A stretch of DNA of 64,000 bases, taken from assembly GCA_023390905.1 (NCBI GenBank), contig JAEWBY010000011.1:1-64000 (forward strand). Reading direction: 5' to 3'. Below are positions 42,483 through 52,729 of this stretch, one piece after another. The notes under the pieces were generated by a model. The model made no database searches. It saw only the letters and a program-made list of their open reading frames with translations, and was not told the origin of the DNA. This stretch comes from Pseudomonadota bacterium (lineage in GTDB: Bacteria > Pseudomonadota > Gammaproteobacteria > Xanthomonadales > Xanthomonadaceae). The first letter of the stretch is position 1. Each line of letters begins with the position of its first letter. A program made the position numbers and the translations under genes.

Positions 42483-43025
42483 ATGACATCGGGAATTCGA
42501 CTTTCGTGGGCGTTGTTCCTGCTGGCGATGGCCGGCGGCGCATCGGCGCAGACTCCGGCCCCCGGTCCAGCGCCATCGGCGATGGACGCCGCCCGCTGCG
42601 CGGTGTGGGCGCGCGAACTGGGCTTCGCGCAATCGGTACGCGATCACGATGCACGCGCGTTCGCCGCATTCCTGCACGAGGATGCGGTATTCGGCGTCAG
42701 CGGCAGGGCCACCCGGGGCCGCGAAGCGATCACCACGCAATGGGCCGGCATCATCGATGGCAGCGCGGTCGAGTTGCAGTGGTATCCGCGCCTGGTGAGC
42801 GTGGGTGGCGATGGCCGCATCGCCTATTCCAGCGGGCCGGCGCTGTATCGCAGCCGCAAGGACGGCAGCTATCGGCTGGGCCGCTTCGGCTCGGTGTGGC
42901 AGCGCGATGACGCAGGCCAGTGGCACGTCGTGTTCGATGACGGCGTCACGCCGGTGCCGACCGATGAAGCCGGCGTGCACGAGTTCGAAGCCGGTCGCCA
43001 GCCCAACTGCCCGCCGTCGCCCTAG
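42483..43025 (+). CDS. Secreted SnoaL/DUF4440-like protein
   Basis: A 180-residue protein with a signal peptide (LSWALFLLAMAGGASA). The mature part has the cone-shaped SnoaL/NTF2-like pattern: FAQSVRDHDARAFAAFLHEDAVFGV, TRGREAITTQWAGI and WQRDDAGQWHVVFDDG. Such domains bind small ligands or act as enzymes; the role here is unknown. It is divergent from the phosphodiesterase lipoprotein, 56 bp apart. Confidence 0.8.
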   Translation: MTSGIRLSWALFLLAMAGGASAQTPAPGPAPSAMDAARCAVWARELGFAQSVRDHDARAFAAFLHEDAVFGVSGRATRGREAITTQWAGIIDGSAVELQWYPRLVSVGGDGRIAYSSGPALYRSRKDGSYRLGRFGSVWQRDDAGQWHVVFDDGVTPVPTDEAGVHEFEAGRQPNCPPSP

Positions 43026-43051
43026 GGCCCCCGGGCCCGACTTCGCGTCCC

Positions 43052-43786
43052 TCAGCACTCATCCGATCGCGCAGCGACATACCGCAATCCGCGCGCGAGC
43101 TGGCGGCGGAAGGTTGCATCGTCGTACAGCCTGGCGTCGTGCCCGAGCCCGGTGTACCACGCGCGTCCCTGGCCGCTGGCATGGCACCAGCTGATCGGAT
43201 GATCGGCGCCCATCGTGCCGCCGCTGTAATCGGACTCGTCCACCGTCGCCAGCACCTGCACATGCGCGCGCGGATTGCGGCGGTAGTTGTAGATCTCGTC
43301 GGTCACGCGCCAGTCGCGGCCGCCCGCGGCGATGCCATCCTGTTCGAACCGCACGCGCGTGGTCTGCAATCCCGGCGGATGGCTGAGGAACCACGCGCCC
43401 ACCAGCTCGCCATACCACGGCCAGTCGTATTCGGTATCGGCCGCCGCATGAATCCCCATGAAGCCGCCGCCGTTGTCGATGAAGTCCTGCAACGCCTGCT
43501 GCTGCGCAGCATCGAGCACGTCGCCGGTGGTGTTGACGAAGATCACCGCGCGGTAGTGCTTGAGGTTGTCGGCGGTGAACTCGGCTGCGTCCTCGGTCGC
43601 ATCGCTGTACAGGGATGCATCCATCGCCAGCCCCTGCACCGCGGCCACCGCGGCCGGAATCGAATCATGGCGAAAACCCGCGGTTTTGCTGAAGACCAGT
43701 ACGCGCGGCATCGAGGCCAGCGCCTGCGCGGCCGCGCCCAGCAGCACGATCAGCAACAGCACAGGGAGGATTCGGCGGCGGATCAT
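43052..43786 (-). CDS. Secreted ThuA-like (trehalose utilisation) protein
   Basis: A 244-residue protein with a signal peptide (PVLLLIVLLGAAAQALA). The ThuA domain is evident from VLVFSKTAGFRHDSIPAAVAAV, HYRAVIFVNTTGDVLDAAQQQALQDFIDNGGGFMGIHAAADT (in pieces) and the end GQGRAWYTGLGHDARLYDD. ThuA has a glutamine-amidotransferase-like fold without the usual cysteine and was tied to trehalose catabolism in Sinorhizobium. A trehalase gene lies 5 kb away. ATG 43786 gives the signal peptide. Confidence 0.88.
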   Translation of the reverse strand: MIRRRILPVLLLIVLLGAAAQALASMPRVLVFSKTAGFRHDSIPAAVAAVQGLAMDASLYSDATEDAAEFTADNLKHYRAVIFVNTTGDVLDAAQQQALQDFIDNGGGFMGIHAAADTEYDWPWYGELVGAWFLSHPPGLQTTRVRFEQDGIAAGGRDWRVTDEIYNYRRNPRAHVQVLATVDESDYSGGTMGADHPISWCHASGQGRAWYTGLGHDARLYDDATFRRQLARGLRYVAARSDEC

Positions 43787-43854
43787 GGCTCGGGCCTGCT
43801 GCGCTCGGGAATGGCCTGCGATAATGCCGCATCGTCCAGCCCGGTGCTGCATCC

Positions 43855-45522
<1,668 letters not shown>

Positions 45523-45528
45523 CCGCCC

Positions 45529-45556
45529 GGTCGCAGGAACGGCTCCAGCCGCGACC
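45529..45556. repeat. REP-like palindrome, copy 1
   Basis: GGTCGC and GCGACC frame an inner GGCT-CC-AGCC hairpin seven bases after the hutU stop. The AACGGCTCCAGCCGCGACC core resembles the extragenic palindromes common in xanthomonads and pseudomonads. Confidence 0.55.
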
Positions 45557-45645
45557 TGTCGTCGTCTGCACCCGTGGAGCGGCGGCACGTGCGTCTATCG
45601 AGTGCGGCGCGCCGCCGCCGCGCGCGCACCGGCAACCATGCAATC

Positions 45646-45665
45646 GGTCGCGGCTGATGCCGCTC
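45646..45665. repeat. REP-like palindrome, copy 2 (inverted)
   Basis: GGTCGCGGCTGATGCCGCTC is the reverse-complement orientation of copy 1 with a few changes, 90 bp further on. The remaining gap up to the glycosidase gene (about 140 bp) shows nothing I can assign. Confidence 0.5.
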
Positions 45666-45802
45666 GTGCCGTGCGGCACGCGATGTTTCGGCGGAAGACC
45701 TCTCCTCGGCGCTCTGCGCGGATCGCGCACTCGCATGCCGCGATGCTAGTCTGCATCCAGGACGCGGGCTCTCTGCACGGATGCTCCCCCTGGAGAACTG
45801 CC

Positions 45803-47992
45803 ATGCGGTCTGCTGCGATCGGGATCCTGCTGTGGTTGTGCGCCGCCCATGCCGGCGCGGTCGAAACTTCGAAAGCCGAAACCTCGCTGCCCACCTGGAC
45901 ACTGCCCGACGCGCGCCAGGATCGCTACCTCGCCGTGCATGGCCTGCGCGCATTCGCTGGCGGCTATTCCGAGGACGGGCTGGAATTCTGGACGTTCCCG
46001 CTCCAGATCGTCTCGGACTATCGGTTGCAGTTCGTCACGCCCGAGGGCGTCGTCGATGGCCTGACCCGGATGGAACAGGTCGAGGTCGATCCGGTGAGCG
46101 TGACGCGTCATTACCGCAGCGCCGGTTATCGCGTGCGCGAACGCATCTTCACCCATGCGCGACTGCCCGGAATCAAGGTGAGCTACGAGATCGAAGGCGA
46201 TGCGGACGTGCAACTGCGCGCGCAGTTCCGCCCGTCGTTGAACCTGATGTGGCCAGTCGGCGCCGGTGGCCAGGAAATGGCCTGGGATGCCGAACTCAAG
46301 GGCCTGCGTTTCAGCGAACCGCGGCACGTGTTCGAAGCGCTGGTGTCGTCTGCCCAGGCCAGCGATCACACCGAGCCGAGCAACGATCGACGCGGCAGCC
46401 GCTTCGATCGGATCGTGTTCCTGCAGATGAAGCCGGAGCGCTGCGGCCGCCGGCGCTGCGCGAGCCTGATCTTCGCCGGGCAGAGCGAGGCCACCGAGAC
46501 CACTGCCGGCACCACGCGCGCACTGCGCGCGGTGGAGCATCCGGCGCCCAGCGATCGCGCGCGCTACACGGCCGCCGATCGCATGGAACTGATCACGCCC
46601 GATGCCGACGCCAACCGCGCGCTGCGCTGGGCGCAGATCGCGCTGGAACAGGCGTGGACCTGCAATGCGCGGCTCGGTTGCGGACTGGTCGCCGGCTACG
46701 GGTCTTCGCACGGATCACGGCGCCCGCAGTATGCGTGGTATTTCGCCGGCGACGGACTGGTCGGCACGCGCGCGCTGATTCATGAAGGCCGCTTCGAGCG
46801 CGCGGCGGAGGAACTAGATTTCATCCTGCGCTACCAGCATCCGGACAACGGCATGATCTGGCACGAGATGTCGCAGAGCGCGGCATTCGTCGATTGGGCG
46901 CACGATTACCACTACATGTACGTGCATGTGGACATCGCGTTCTCGTTCCTGGGCGCGGTCGAGGAATACGTGCGCGCCAGTGGCGATGGGGCATTCCTGC
47001 GCGCGCACTGGCCGGCGATCCTCAAGGCGTATCGCTATTGCGTCTCCACGCTGGATCGCACCGATCATCTGCCGCGCGTGCCTGCGGACAAGATGAGCGC
47101 CAACGAACAGGACCGCCTCACCGATGAGCTGACGCTGTCGGCGGCGTGGGTCGAAGCCTCGATGGCGATGTCGCGGCTGGCCGGCGTGATGGGCGATGCC
47201 GGACTTGCATCGCAGGCAGCCACATATCACGACCACGCGCGCGCGAGCCTGCGCAGCCGTTACCGAGATACGCGCGAACAGCGCTGGATCAGCGGCTTCA
47301 CCCATGCGGGCAAGGCGGGCGAGAGCACCTCGCCGGCGGATCTGGCGGCGATCGGATCCGGTGCGGCGACCGCGGAGGAAGCCGCGATCACGCTCGACCA
47401 ACTCGCCGCCCCGGCCTACGTCACCGCATGGGGCCTGCGCAGCAGGCCCAGTACCGCGCGCGATTACGATCCGGAAACCTATTCGCGTGGCAGCGTCTGG
47501 GGACTGGGCACCGCGTCGGCAGCCGAGACATTGTGGAAGGCCGGCCGCAGCGAACAGGCGAACACGCTGTGGCGCAGCTTGGTGCCGTGGGCCGGGGTCG
47601 ATGCGCCGGGCCACATGCATGAAGTGATGCGCGGCGATGCGTTCACACCGCAGCGCGAATCGGTGCCGGAACAGATGTGGTCTTCGGCCGCGTTCCTGTC
47701 GGCTGCGATCACCGGACTGATGGGGCTGGACGTGGACAGCGCGCAGCGGACACTGCGCTTCGCACCGCGTCCGCCCGCCAACTGGAATGAACTGCGCGTG
47801 CGCAACGTGCGCGTCGGCGATCAGCGCCTCGATCTGTATTGGCAGCGTCTGGGCGACGGAACGCAACTGACGATCGACAACCGCGGGCCCGCGATCCGGC
47901 TGCAATGGGTCGAGCCGGCAACAGCGGGCCGGCCTGCGCAGCAGAAGGAGCGGGATGTACTGCAGGGCCGCAGCGTATTGCGCTGGCCGTGA
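45803..47992 (+). CDS. Secreted (alpha/alpha)6-barrel glycoside hydrolase, amylo-alpha-1,6-glucosidase-like
   Basis: A 729-residue secreted protein with a signal peptide (AAIGILLWLCAAHAGA). The N-terminal ~250 residues look like a beta-sandwich (RYLAVHGLRAFAGGYSEDGLEFWTFPLQ). The C-terminal catalytic part has QYAWYFAGDGLVGTRALIHEGRF, WHEMSQSAAFVDWAHDYHYMYVHVD and SVPEQMWSSAAFLSAAITGL, the pattern of GDE/GH63-type barrels with Asp and Glu as acid/base candidates. Several cysteine pairs suggest disulphides. It probably acts on alpha-glucans or trehalose-like oligosaccharides in the periplasm. TGGAGA lies 6 bases before ATG 45803; an earlier in-frame start is not convincing. The exact family is uncertain. 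Confidence 0.7.
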   Translation: MRSAAIGILLWLCAAHAGAVETSKAETSLPTWTLPDARQDRYLAVHGLRAFAGGYSEDGLEFWTFPLQIVSDYRLQFVTPEGVVDGLTRMEQVEVDPVSVTRHYRSAGYRVRERIFTHARLPGIKVSYEIEGDADVQLRAQFRPSLNLMWPVGAGGQEMAWDAELKGLRFSEPRHVFEALVSSAQASDHTEPSNDRRGSRFDRIVFLQMKPERCGRRRCASLIFAGQSEATETTAGTTRALRAVEHPAPSDRARYTAADRMELITPDADANRALRWAQIALEQAWTCNARLGCGLVAGYGSSHGSRRPQYAWYFAGDGLVGTRALIHEGRFERAAEELDFILRYQHPDNGMIWHEMSQSAAFVDWAHDYHYMYVHVDIAFSFLGAVEEYVRASGDGAFLRAHWPAILKAYRYCVSTLDRTDHLPRVPADKMSANEQDRLTDELTLSAAWVEASMAMSRLAGVMGDAGLASQAATYHDHARASLRSRYRDTREQRWISGFTHAGKAGESTSPADLAAIGSGAATAEEAAITLDQLAAPAYVTAWGLRSRPSTARDYDPETYSRGSVWGLGTASAAETLWKAGRSEQANTLWRSLVPWAGVDAPGHMHEVMRGDAFTPQRESVPEQMWSSAAFLSAAITGLMGLDVDSAQRTLRFAPRPPANWNELRVRNVRVGDQRLDLYWQRLGDGTQLTIDNRGPAIRLQWVEPATAGRPAQQKERDVLQGRSVLRWP

Positions 47993-48208
47993 TGCCGATC
48001 CTGGCCGCGCCTTTCGAATGGACGAAGCGGGGCGATTCAGGAGGCCAGCCCGTTGGTGTCAATGCGACAGGGCCCTCCGTTGCCATCGTTCCCGCAACGC
48101 AATCGAGTATTGATGGCGCACGTGCACGCGCTGCCCGGAAGACACGCATGCACGCGCCGCCGCTTTCGTTCGGCACGGCCCACGTGATGCGAGCCGTGCC
48201 TGCCGCGA

Positions 48209-48571
48209 TCACTCCTTCGGCAACGTGACGATGGGTGCGAAGCCGCCGTAGATCAGCCGCTTGCCGTCGAACGGCATCGGGTTGTTTTCCGGGCTCATGC
48301 GCGGGTCTTCCATCATCCGCTTCATGCCGGCATCGCGGGTGGCCTTGTCAGGCCACTCGATCCACGAGAACACGACGGTCTCATCGGGCTTGGCCTGCAC
48401 GGCCTTGCGGAAATCGGTGAGCTGCCCGTCGGGTACATCATCGCCCCAGCATTCGAGCACCCGGGTGGCGCCGAATTCGATGATCAGCGAATCGCCGTCC
48501 GTCGCGTGCTTGATGAACTTGTCCTTGTTGGCGGTGGGGACCGCGAGTACGAAGCCGTCGATATAAGCCAT
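48209..48571 (-). CDS. DUF1428 family protein (YbaA-like)
   Basis: A 120-residue protein of the dimeric alpha-beta barrel type. MAYIDGFVLAVPTANKDKFIKHA, ECWGDDVPDGQLTDFRKAV and ETVVFSWIEWPDKATRDAGMKRMMEDPRM are the DUF1428 hallmarks. The function is unknown. CAGGAGTGACACC before the start gives a good RBS. The 216-bp gap on its left has no gene, and the 175 bp to the trehalase gene likewise. Confidence 0.9.
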   Translation of the reverse strand: MAYIDGFVLAVPTANKDKFIKHATDGDSLIIEFGATRVLECWGDDVPDGQLTDFRKAVQAKPDETVVFSWIEWPDKATRDAGMKRMMEDPRMSPENNPMPFDGKRLIYGGFAPIVTLPKE

Positions 48572-48746
48572 GGTGTCACTCCTGTTGGGTGGAAAGGGAG
48601 ACCGGCGGCCTCCTGTCTGGTACGACGAACGGGCAGTGCGTGGATCGACACGTGGCGGCGGGCGCGTTCAGTTTGAGCGTGCGGTTGGAATCAGGACGCA
48701 CCGCCGGGCGCGCGGGGATCATGGCGGCCGGCGCGATCCCCGAGCG

Positions 48747-50393
48747 TCACGGCGAGGGGGTCGCCAGCAGTTCCTGCAATTTCAGGTACACGCCGTTGCT
48801 CCAGCCGAACCCGATGACGTTTTCGCTGTAGCCGGCGCGCACCTTCACCTCCGCATCGCCGCTGCGCATGTTGTACTTCTCGCGGATGGTGCCGTCGTGC
48901 GCGAGGCTGCGATCGATGGTGGCGGTGAACTTGCGCGCCAGTCGCCGCGCGTCATCGTCGAATCCATACGCATGCAGTCCGGCGATCGCCAGCCAGTTCG
49001 TCGGCGCCCAGCCGAACGGGGCATCCCACTGCGCGCCGCTGTCGTCGGCGCTCATCGCCAGCCCGCCTTTCATCTCGAACACGCTGATTTTTCCGCGCAT
49101 CGCCTGCGCCTGCTGCGGTGATGCCGCGCCCGCCCACAGCGGATAGAACGTGGTGATGTAGGGCGCATCGTTGCTGCGGCCACGGACGAAGTCGTAGTCC
49201 TGGTACATGCCGCGATCGGGCTGCCACAGCCAGCGATCCATCGCCGCACGCCGATCCCGCGCGGCGCGTTCGAAGCGCTCGGCGTCTTCGCGCTTGCCGA
49301 GCCGCCGCGCCAGATCGGCCAGACCGATCTCGTAGCGATGAAGCAGGCTGTTGAGGCAGACCGGTGCGTAGTGATGCGTGGCCCCTGCGAACGGCCCGAA
49401 ATGGAAATTGACGTCGAATCCGGACTCGCGCATCGCCCGATCGCCGAGATAGAAATCGGACGTGAGGCGGCGTCCCTGCGACCACGCCTTCGCGCACACG
49501 GCCGATGCGGTGACATCGCAACTGCGCGTCTTCAGTTGCCCGGCTTCGGCCGCGTCCGGCGATTCGGAGGCGGTGATGAGGAAACCCGGATCACGCTGCG
49601 GATGCGCCACCAGCCAGTCGATCACCCCGCGCAGATAATCGGCGTCGCGCATTTCCAGTACCGGGCCCTGGCCGTAGTCGAAATAGCGCGCCAGGCCGGT
49701 ATCGCCGGCGCGATGTTCCGGCCGCGTCCAGGTGGCGTAATCACGCTGCGCCATCGCATAGGCGTGCGCCAGCCAGTCATCGGCTTCGCGCGCACTGGCG
49801 AAGGCCTGCGGATCCTTCAGCACTTCGCGGATCATTTCGCCGAGGAACGGCGGTTGCGAGCGCGTGAGGTAATAGCTGCGGTTGGCGTTGAGCACCGCAC
49901 CGTAATGCTCGACCTCGAACAGCATGTTGTCGACCATCTGCCGGGCCAATCGTCCGCGACCATCGGCCAGCAGGCCGAGCACGATGAAGTAGCTGTCCCA
50001 GCCGTACATCTCGTTGAAGAAGCCGCCCGGCACCACGTAGGGATGCGGCAGGTAGAGCAGGCCCTGGCGCGGCAGCGAGCGCGGGTCCAGATCGCCGACC
50101 TGGGCGATGCGCCGCGGCAGCGGCTGCACTTCCACGTCGCAGCGGGCGGCGATCGCATCGATGCGCGCATCGTGCGGCAGATCCACCGGCAGGTAGAGGA
50201 TGGGCCGGCTATGCACCTTTTCATCGCCGAACGAGGAACAGTCCTCCATCGATCGGGTCAGCGTGCTCCAGGCGCGATCGATGTACTCGCGCGTGCGTGC
50301 GGGATCACCGTCGGCGGCGATCGCAGGCGAGGCGATGAGGCAGAGCAGGGCGGACAGCAGGAACGGGCGCAGGCGATGCAGCAGGCGGTGCAT
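48747..50393 (-). CDS. treA: Periplasmic alpha,alpha-trehalase (GH37)
   Basis: A 548-residue secreted enzyme that splits trehalose into two glucoses. The signal peptide ends LIASPAIA. Both GH37 signatures are present: PGGFFNEMYGWDSYF (about 122-136) and QWDAPFGWAPTNWLA (about 460-474). The catalytic Asp (ESPDAAEAG-region, general acid) and Glu in the C-terminal VRAGYSENVIGFGWSNGVYL are where expected. Substitutions such as GGFF for GGRF occur in the first signature, so activity on trehalose itself should be confirmed. Confidence 0.88.
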   Translation of the reverse strand: MHRLLHRLRPFLLSALLCLIASPAIAADGDPARTREYIDRAWSTLTRSMEDCSSFGDEKVHSRPILYLPVDLPHDARIDAIAARCDVEVQPLPRRIAQVGDLDPRSLPRQGLLYLPHPYVVPGGFFNEMYGWDSYFIVLGLLADGRGRLARQMVDNMLFEVEHYGAVLNANRSYYLTRSQPPFLGEMIREVLKDPQAFASAREADDWLAHAYAMAQRDYATWTRPEHRAGDTGLARYFDYGQGPVLEMRDADYLRGVIDWLVAHPQRDPGFLITASESPDAAEAGQLKTRSCDVTASAVCAKAWSQGRRLTSDFYLGDRAMRESGFDVNFHFGPFAGATHHYAPVCLNSLLHRYEIGLADLARRLGKREDAERFERAARDRRAAMDRWLWQPDRGMYQDYDFVRGRSNDAPYITTFYPLWAGAASPQQAQAMRGKISVFEMKGGLAMSADDSGAQWDAPFGWAPTNWLAIAGLHAYGFDDDARRLARKFTATIDRSLAHDGTIREKYNMRSGDAEVKVRAGYSENVIGFGWSNGVYLKLQELLATPSP

Positions 50394-50543
50394 GGGCGGT
50401 CTCCGTGCGGCGGCCGGCCCAGTATGGTCGAATCCGGTCGCGCCGGTGTCATCACCCGGCGCGCTGTCATCGGCCTGTCATCGCGGCGACGCAGGATCGT
50501 CACCGGAACGACACGCGACGGTGCGTGCACGGGAGAGCGCGGG

Positions 50544-51026
50544 ATGAAACGAGGATGGCTGTGGCTCGCGCTGCTGCTGTGGCTGCCGCTGGCACAGGCA
50601 GGCCAGGCGCCGGTGCCGAAACTGGAACAGCGGCTGACGCCCGAGCAGATGCGTGCGACCGGGCTGGATCAGCTCAGCCCCGACCAACTGGCCCTGCTCA
50701 ATCGTCTGCTGGCCGAGACCGCACCGACCGCCATCGCCACCGAAGCCGGACCGGCCGCACATCGCGATCCGGCACGCGAGGAATCGCTGATCGGATTCAA
50801 CGATGAACCGATCCGCAGCCGCATCGGCGGTACCGTCAGCGGCTGGGAGCCGGGCACGGTGTTCGTGCTGGCCAACGGCCAGCAATGGAAGGTGCTCAAG
50901 GGGCGCATGCAATTGTCCAGGCCGCTGCAGGATCCGGACGTCCGCGTGGTGCCGGGCGTGGCCGGGCGCTGGTTCCTGGAAGTGCACGAGGACGCGCCCA
51001 AGGCGCGGGTCTACCGCATCGACTGA
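50544..51026 (+). CDS. Secreted protein of unknown function
   Basis: A 160-residue protein with a signal peptide (LWLALLLWLPLAQAGQA). The mature protein starts with a helix-forming segment, LTPEQMRATGLDQLSPDQLALLNRLL, then a low-complexity part and a C-terminal beta-rich portion (GTVSGWEPGTVFVLANGQQWKVLKGRMQLSR). The latter resembles small beta-barrel or SH3-like modules seen in xanthomonad secreted proteins, but I know no function. GGGAGAGCGCGGG before ATG 50544 includes a possible RBS. It is divergent from the trehalase gene, 150 bp apart. Confidence 0.8.
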   Translation: MKRGWLWLALLLWLPLAQAGQAPVPKLEQRLTPEQMRATGLDQLSPDQLALLNRLLAETAPTAIATEAGPAAHRDPAREESLIGFNDEPIRSRIGGTVSGWEPGTVFVLANGQQWKVLKGRMQLSRPLQDPDVRVVPGVAGRWFLEVHEDAPKARVYRID

Positions 51027-51111
51027 ACGGCGCCTCACGGCGCGCGGAGGCCGTTGACGGTGTGAAGACAACGCACTGTCCAGCATGCGGGCATCCCCAC
51101 GGAGCCCACGC

Positions 51112-51513
51112 ATGTTCGAATCCATTCCCGCGCCGCCGCACGTGGCGGCCTTCCGTTTCACCGGCACGCTGACCGGCCAGGACTACGATCACGTCATCGC
51201 CGAAATCGAATCGCGGCTGGTCGAATACCAGCGCATTGCGGTACTGGCGGATCTGACCGGGCTCAGCGGCATGAGCGTGGAAGCGATGGGCAAGGATTTC
51301 CGCTACGCGCTGTCCAAGCTGGGCGAATATTCGCGCTTCGCCCGCGCCGCGGTCATCACCGATCAGGACTGGCTGGGCAAGATCTCCGAACTTGGCGGGC
51401 ATCTGCTGCCCGGCACCGAAGTGCGCGCGTTCGCATCCGCGCAGGCCGGCGACGCGCTGGACTGGGTGATGGCGCTGCCGGCCGAGGATGTGCGGGAGTC
51501 CGGCCTGCACTGA
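51112..51513 (+). CDS. SpoIIAA-like STAS-domain protein
   Basis: A 133-residue soluble protein. FRFTGTLTGQDYDHVIAEIESRLVEYQRIAVLADLTGL, quoted here in part, and the C-terminal GTEVRAFASAQAGDALDWVMA fit the SpoIIAA-like family (STAS/SEC14 fold). Such proteins bind small hydrophobic ligands or act as anti-anti-sigma-like modules. No serine in the usual phosphorylation position is obvious. No anti-sigma partner is adjacent. ATG 51112 follows GGAGCCCACGC. Confidence 0.78.
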   Translation: MFESIPAPPHVAAFRFTGTLTGQDYDHVIAEIESRLVEYQRIAVLADLTGLSGMSVEAMGKDFRYALSKLGEYSRFARAAVITDQDWLGKISELGGHLLPGTEVRAFASAQAGDALDWVMALPAEDVRESGLH

Positions 51514-51526
51514 AGGCAGGCAAGAG

Positions 51527-51602
51527 GGAACGCCAGTGGTCCGGGCGGCCGGTGGCCGCGATCCGACGAGGAGGCGAGGGCGCATCGGACCACTGGCGTT
51601 CC
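51527..51602. repeat. Nested inverted repeat, 17-bp outer stem
   Basis: GGAACGCCAGTGGTCCG at 51527-51543 is a perfect inverted copy of 51586-51602. The 42-bp loop contains a second perfect hairpin, GCGGCC-GGT-GGCCGC (51545-51559), then a purine-rich stretch (GACGAGGAGGCGAGGG). No T-tract follows, so it is not a standard terminator. It lies between the SpoIIAA-like gene and a small membrane peptide gene on the other strand. Confidence 0.75.
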
Positions 51603-51614
51603 GCGAAGCGGACC

Positions 51615-51716
51615 TCAGCCCAGCATGGCGCTGACGCTCAGCGCGAGGGTCGCGCCGAGCAGGGTGCATCCCAGCATCGCCAGCCAGTGCAGCGTGCGGT
51701 CGTAGAACGTCTTCAT
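51615..51716 (-). CDS. 33-residue single-helix membrane peptide
   Basis: A very short gene read on the minus strand: it starts MKTFYDRTLHWLAMLGCTLL and ends SVSAMLG before TGA. Residues about 11-30 form one continuous hydrophobic helix. GGAG lies 6-7 bases upstream of the ATG, an excellent ribosome binding site. It stands divergent from the AraC gene (102 bp between starts), with the nested inverted repeat just past its end. I do not recognise the family; short peptides of this kind often modulate membrane complexes. Coding is supported by RBS, hydrophobic pattern and GC-rich third positions, but it could still be chance. Confidence 0.55.
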   Translation of the reverse strand: MKTFYDRTLHWLAMLGCTLLGATLALSVSAMLG

Positions 51717-51818
51717 CGGATCTCCGCCGGCGTGCCGGCCTTGCATCCCCTGCACGGGTTTCAACGCCGGGCGCGGACGCGGGCGGCCATCCCGCCCTCA
51801 CGATGGCATGATCGGCCC

Positions 51819-52643
51819 ATGCAGGGCGTTCCCGGACAATTCGACTCGCCGCGGGATCGCGCGCAGTTCCTCCAGGTGCCGCACCGGCCCGGCGTGGAGC
51901 TGTATCGCGCGCACATCGTCCACCACAGCTTCGAGCCGCATGTCCACGACGGCTACGGACTGGGCGCGATCGAATCCGGCGCCGAGCGCTTCCGCTACGC
52001 CGGAGCCGAACATCGCGCCGGCGCCGGTGCGCTGGTGGCGATGAATCCGGACGTGATGCACACCGGTCATGCCGATGCGGCCGACGGTTGGCGCTACCGC
52101 ATGATTTATCTGGATCGCGACGTGCTGGAGGCGTTCACCGGCGATCGCCACTGGCATTTCGATGAGGCCGTGCGCGAGGACCGCGTGCGCGCCGTGCAAC
52201 TGACCGGCATGCTCGATGGCCTCTGGCAGTGCCGCGAACCGCTGGCGTTCGATTGCGGACTGGCCGCGACGATCGATCTGCTGCGTCGTGATGCGCGCAT
52301 CGAGCGTCCGGCGCGCGACGGCGCGCGCATTCGCTTCTCCGGCGTCATCGACTACCTGCACGCGCACCTGTCCGGCACCGTGCGGCTGGAAGAACTGGCG
52401 AACGTGGCGGGCCTGAGTCCGTTCCATTTCCTGCGCCAGTTCCGCGCGCATCATCACGCCACTCCGCAGCAGATGCTGATGGCGCTGCGGATGATGGAAG
52501 CCAAGCGCAGGCTCGCCGCCGGCCAAGCGCCCGCGCAGGTCGCCGCCGCCACCGGCATGGCCGATCAGGCGCATCTGACCCGCGGTTTCGCGCGCCGCTA
52601 CGGCGTCACTCCGGCGCGCTACCAGCGCCAGGTGCGCGGCTGA
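51819..52643 (+). CDS. AraC family transcriptional regulator
   Basis: A 274-residue regulator. The N-terminal cupin-like sensor domain (SFEPHVHDGYGLGAIESGAERFRYAG, about 30-110) is followed by the AraC double helix-turn-helix (VRLEELANVAGLSPFHFLRQFRAHHHATPQQML and AQVAAATGMADQAHLTRGFARRYGVTPARY, about 175-270). This type usually controls an adjacent exporter; the DMT gene 86 bp downstream is the likely partner. ATG 51819 is chosen because it begins just before the sensor domain. Confidence 0.92.
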   Translation: MQGVPGQFDSPRDRAQFLQVPHRPGVELYRAHIVHHSFEPHVHDGYGLGAIESGAERFRYAGAEHRAGAGALVAMNPDVMHTGHADAADGWRYRMIYLDRDVLEAFTGDRHWHFDEAVREDRVRAVQLTGMLDGLWQCREPLAFDCGLAATIDLLRRDARIERPARDGARIRFSGVIDYLHAHLSGTVRLEELANVAGLSPFHFLRQFRAHHHATPQQMLMALRMMEAKRRLAAGQAPAQVAAATGMADQAHLTRGFARRYGVTPARYQRQVRG

Positions 52644-52729
52644 AACGCAATCCGGTACAAGACGCGCGCGGCCGGTGATGGCAGGCTGCGCGTCCTGCTG
52701 CTGGACAACGGACGGACGTGGACAGAACG

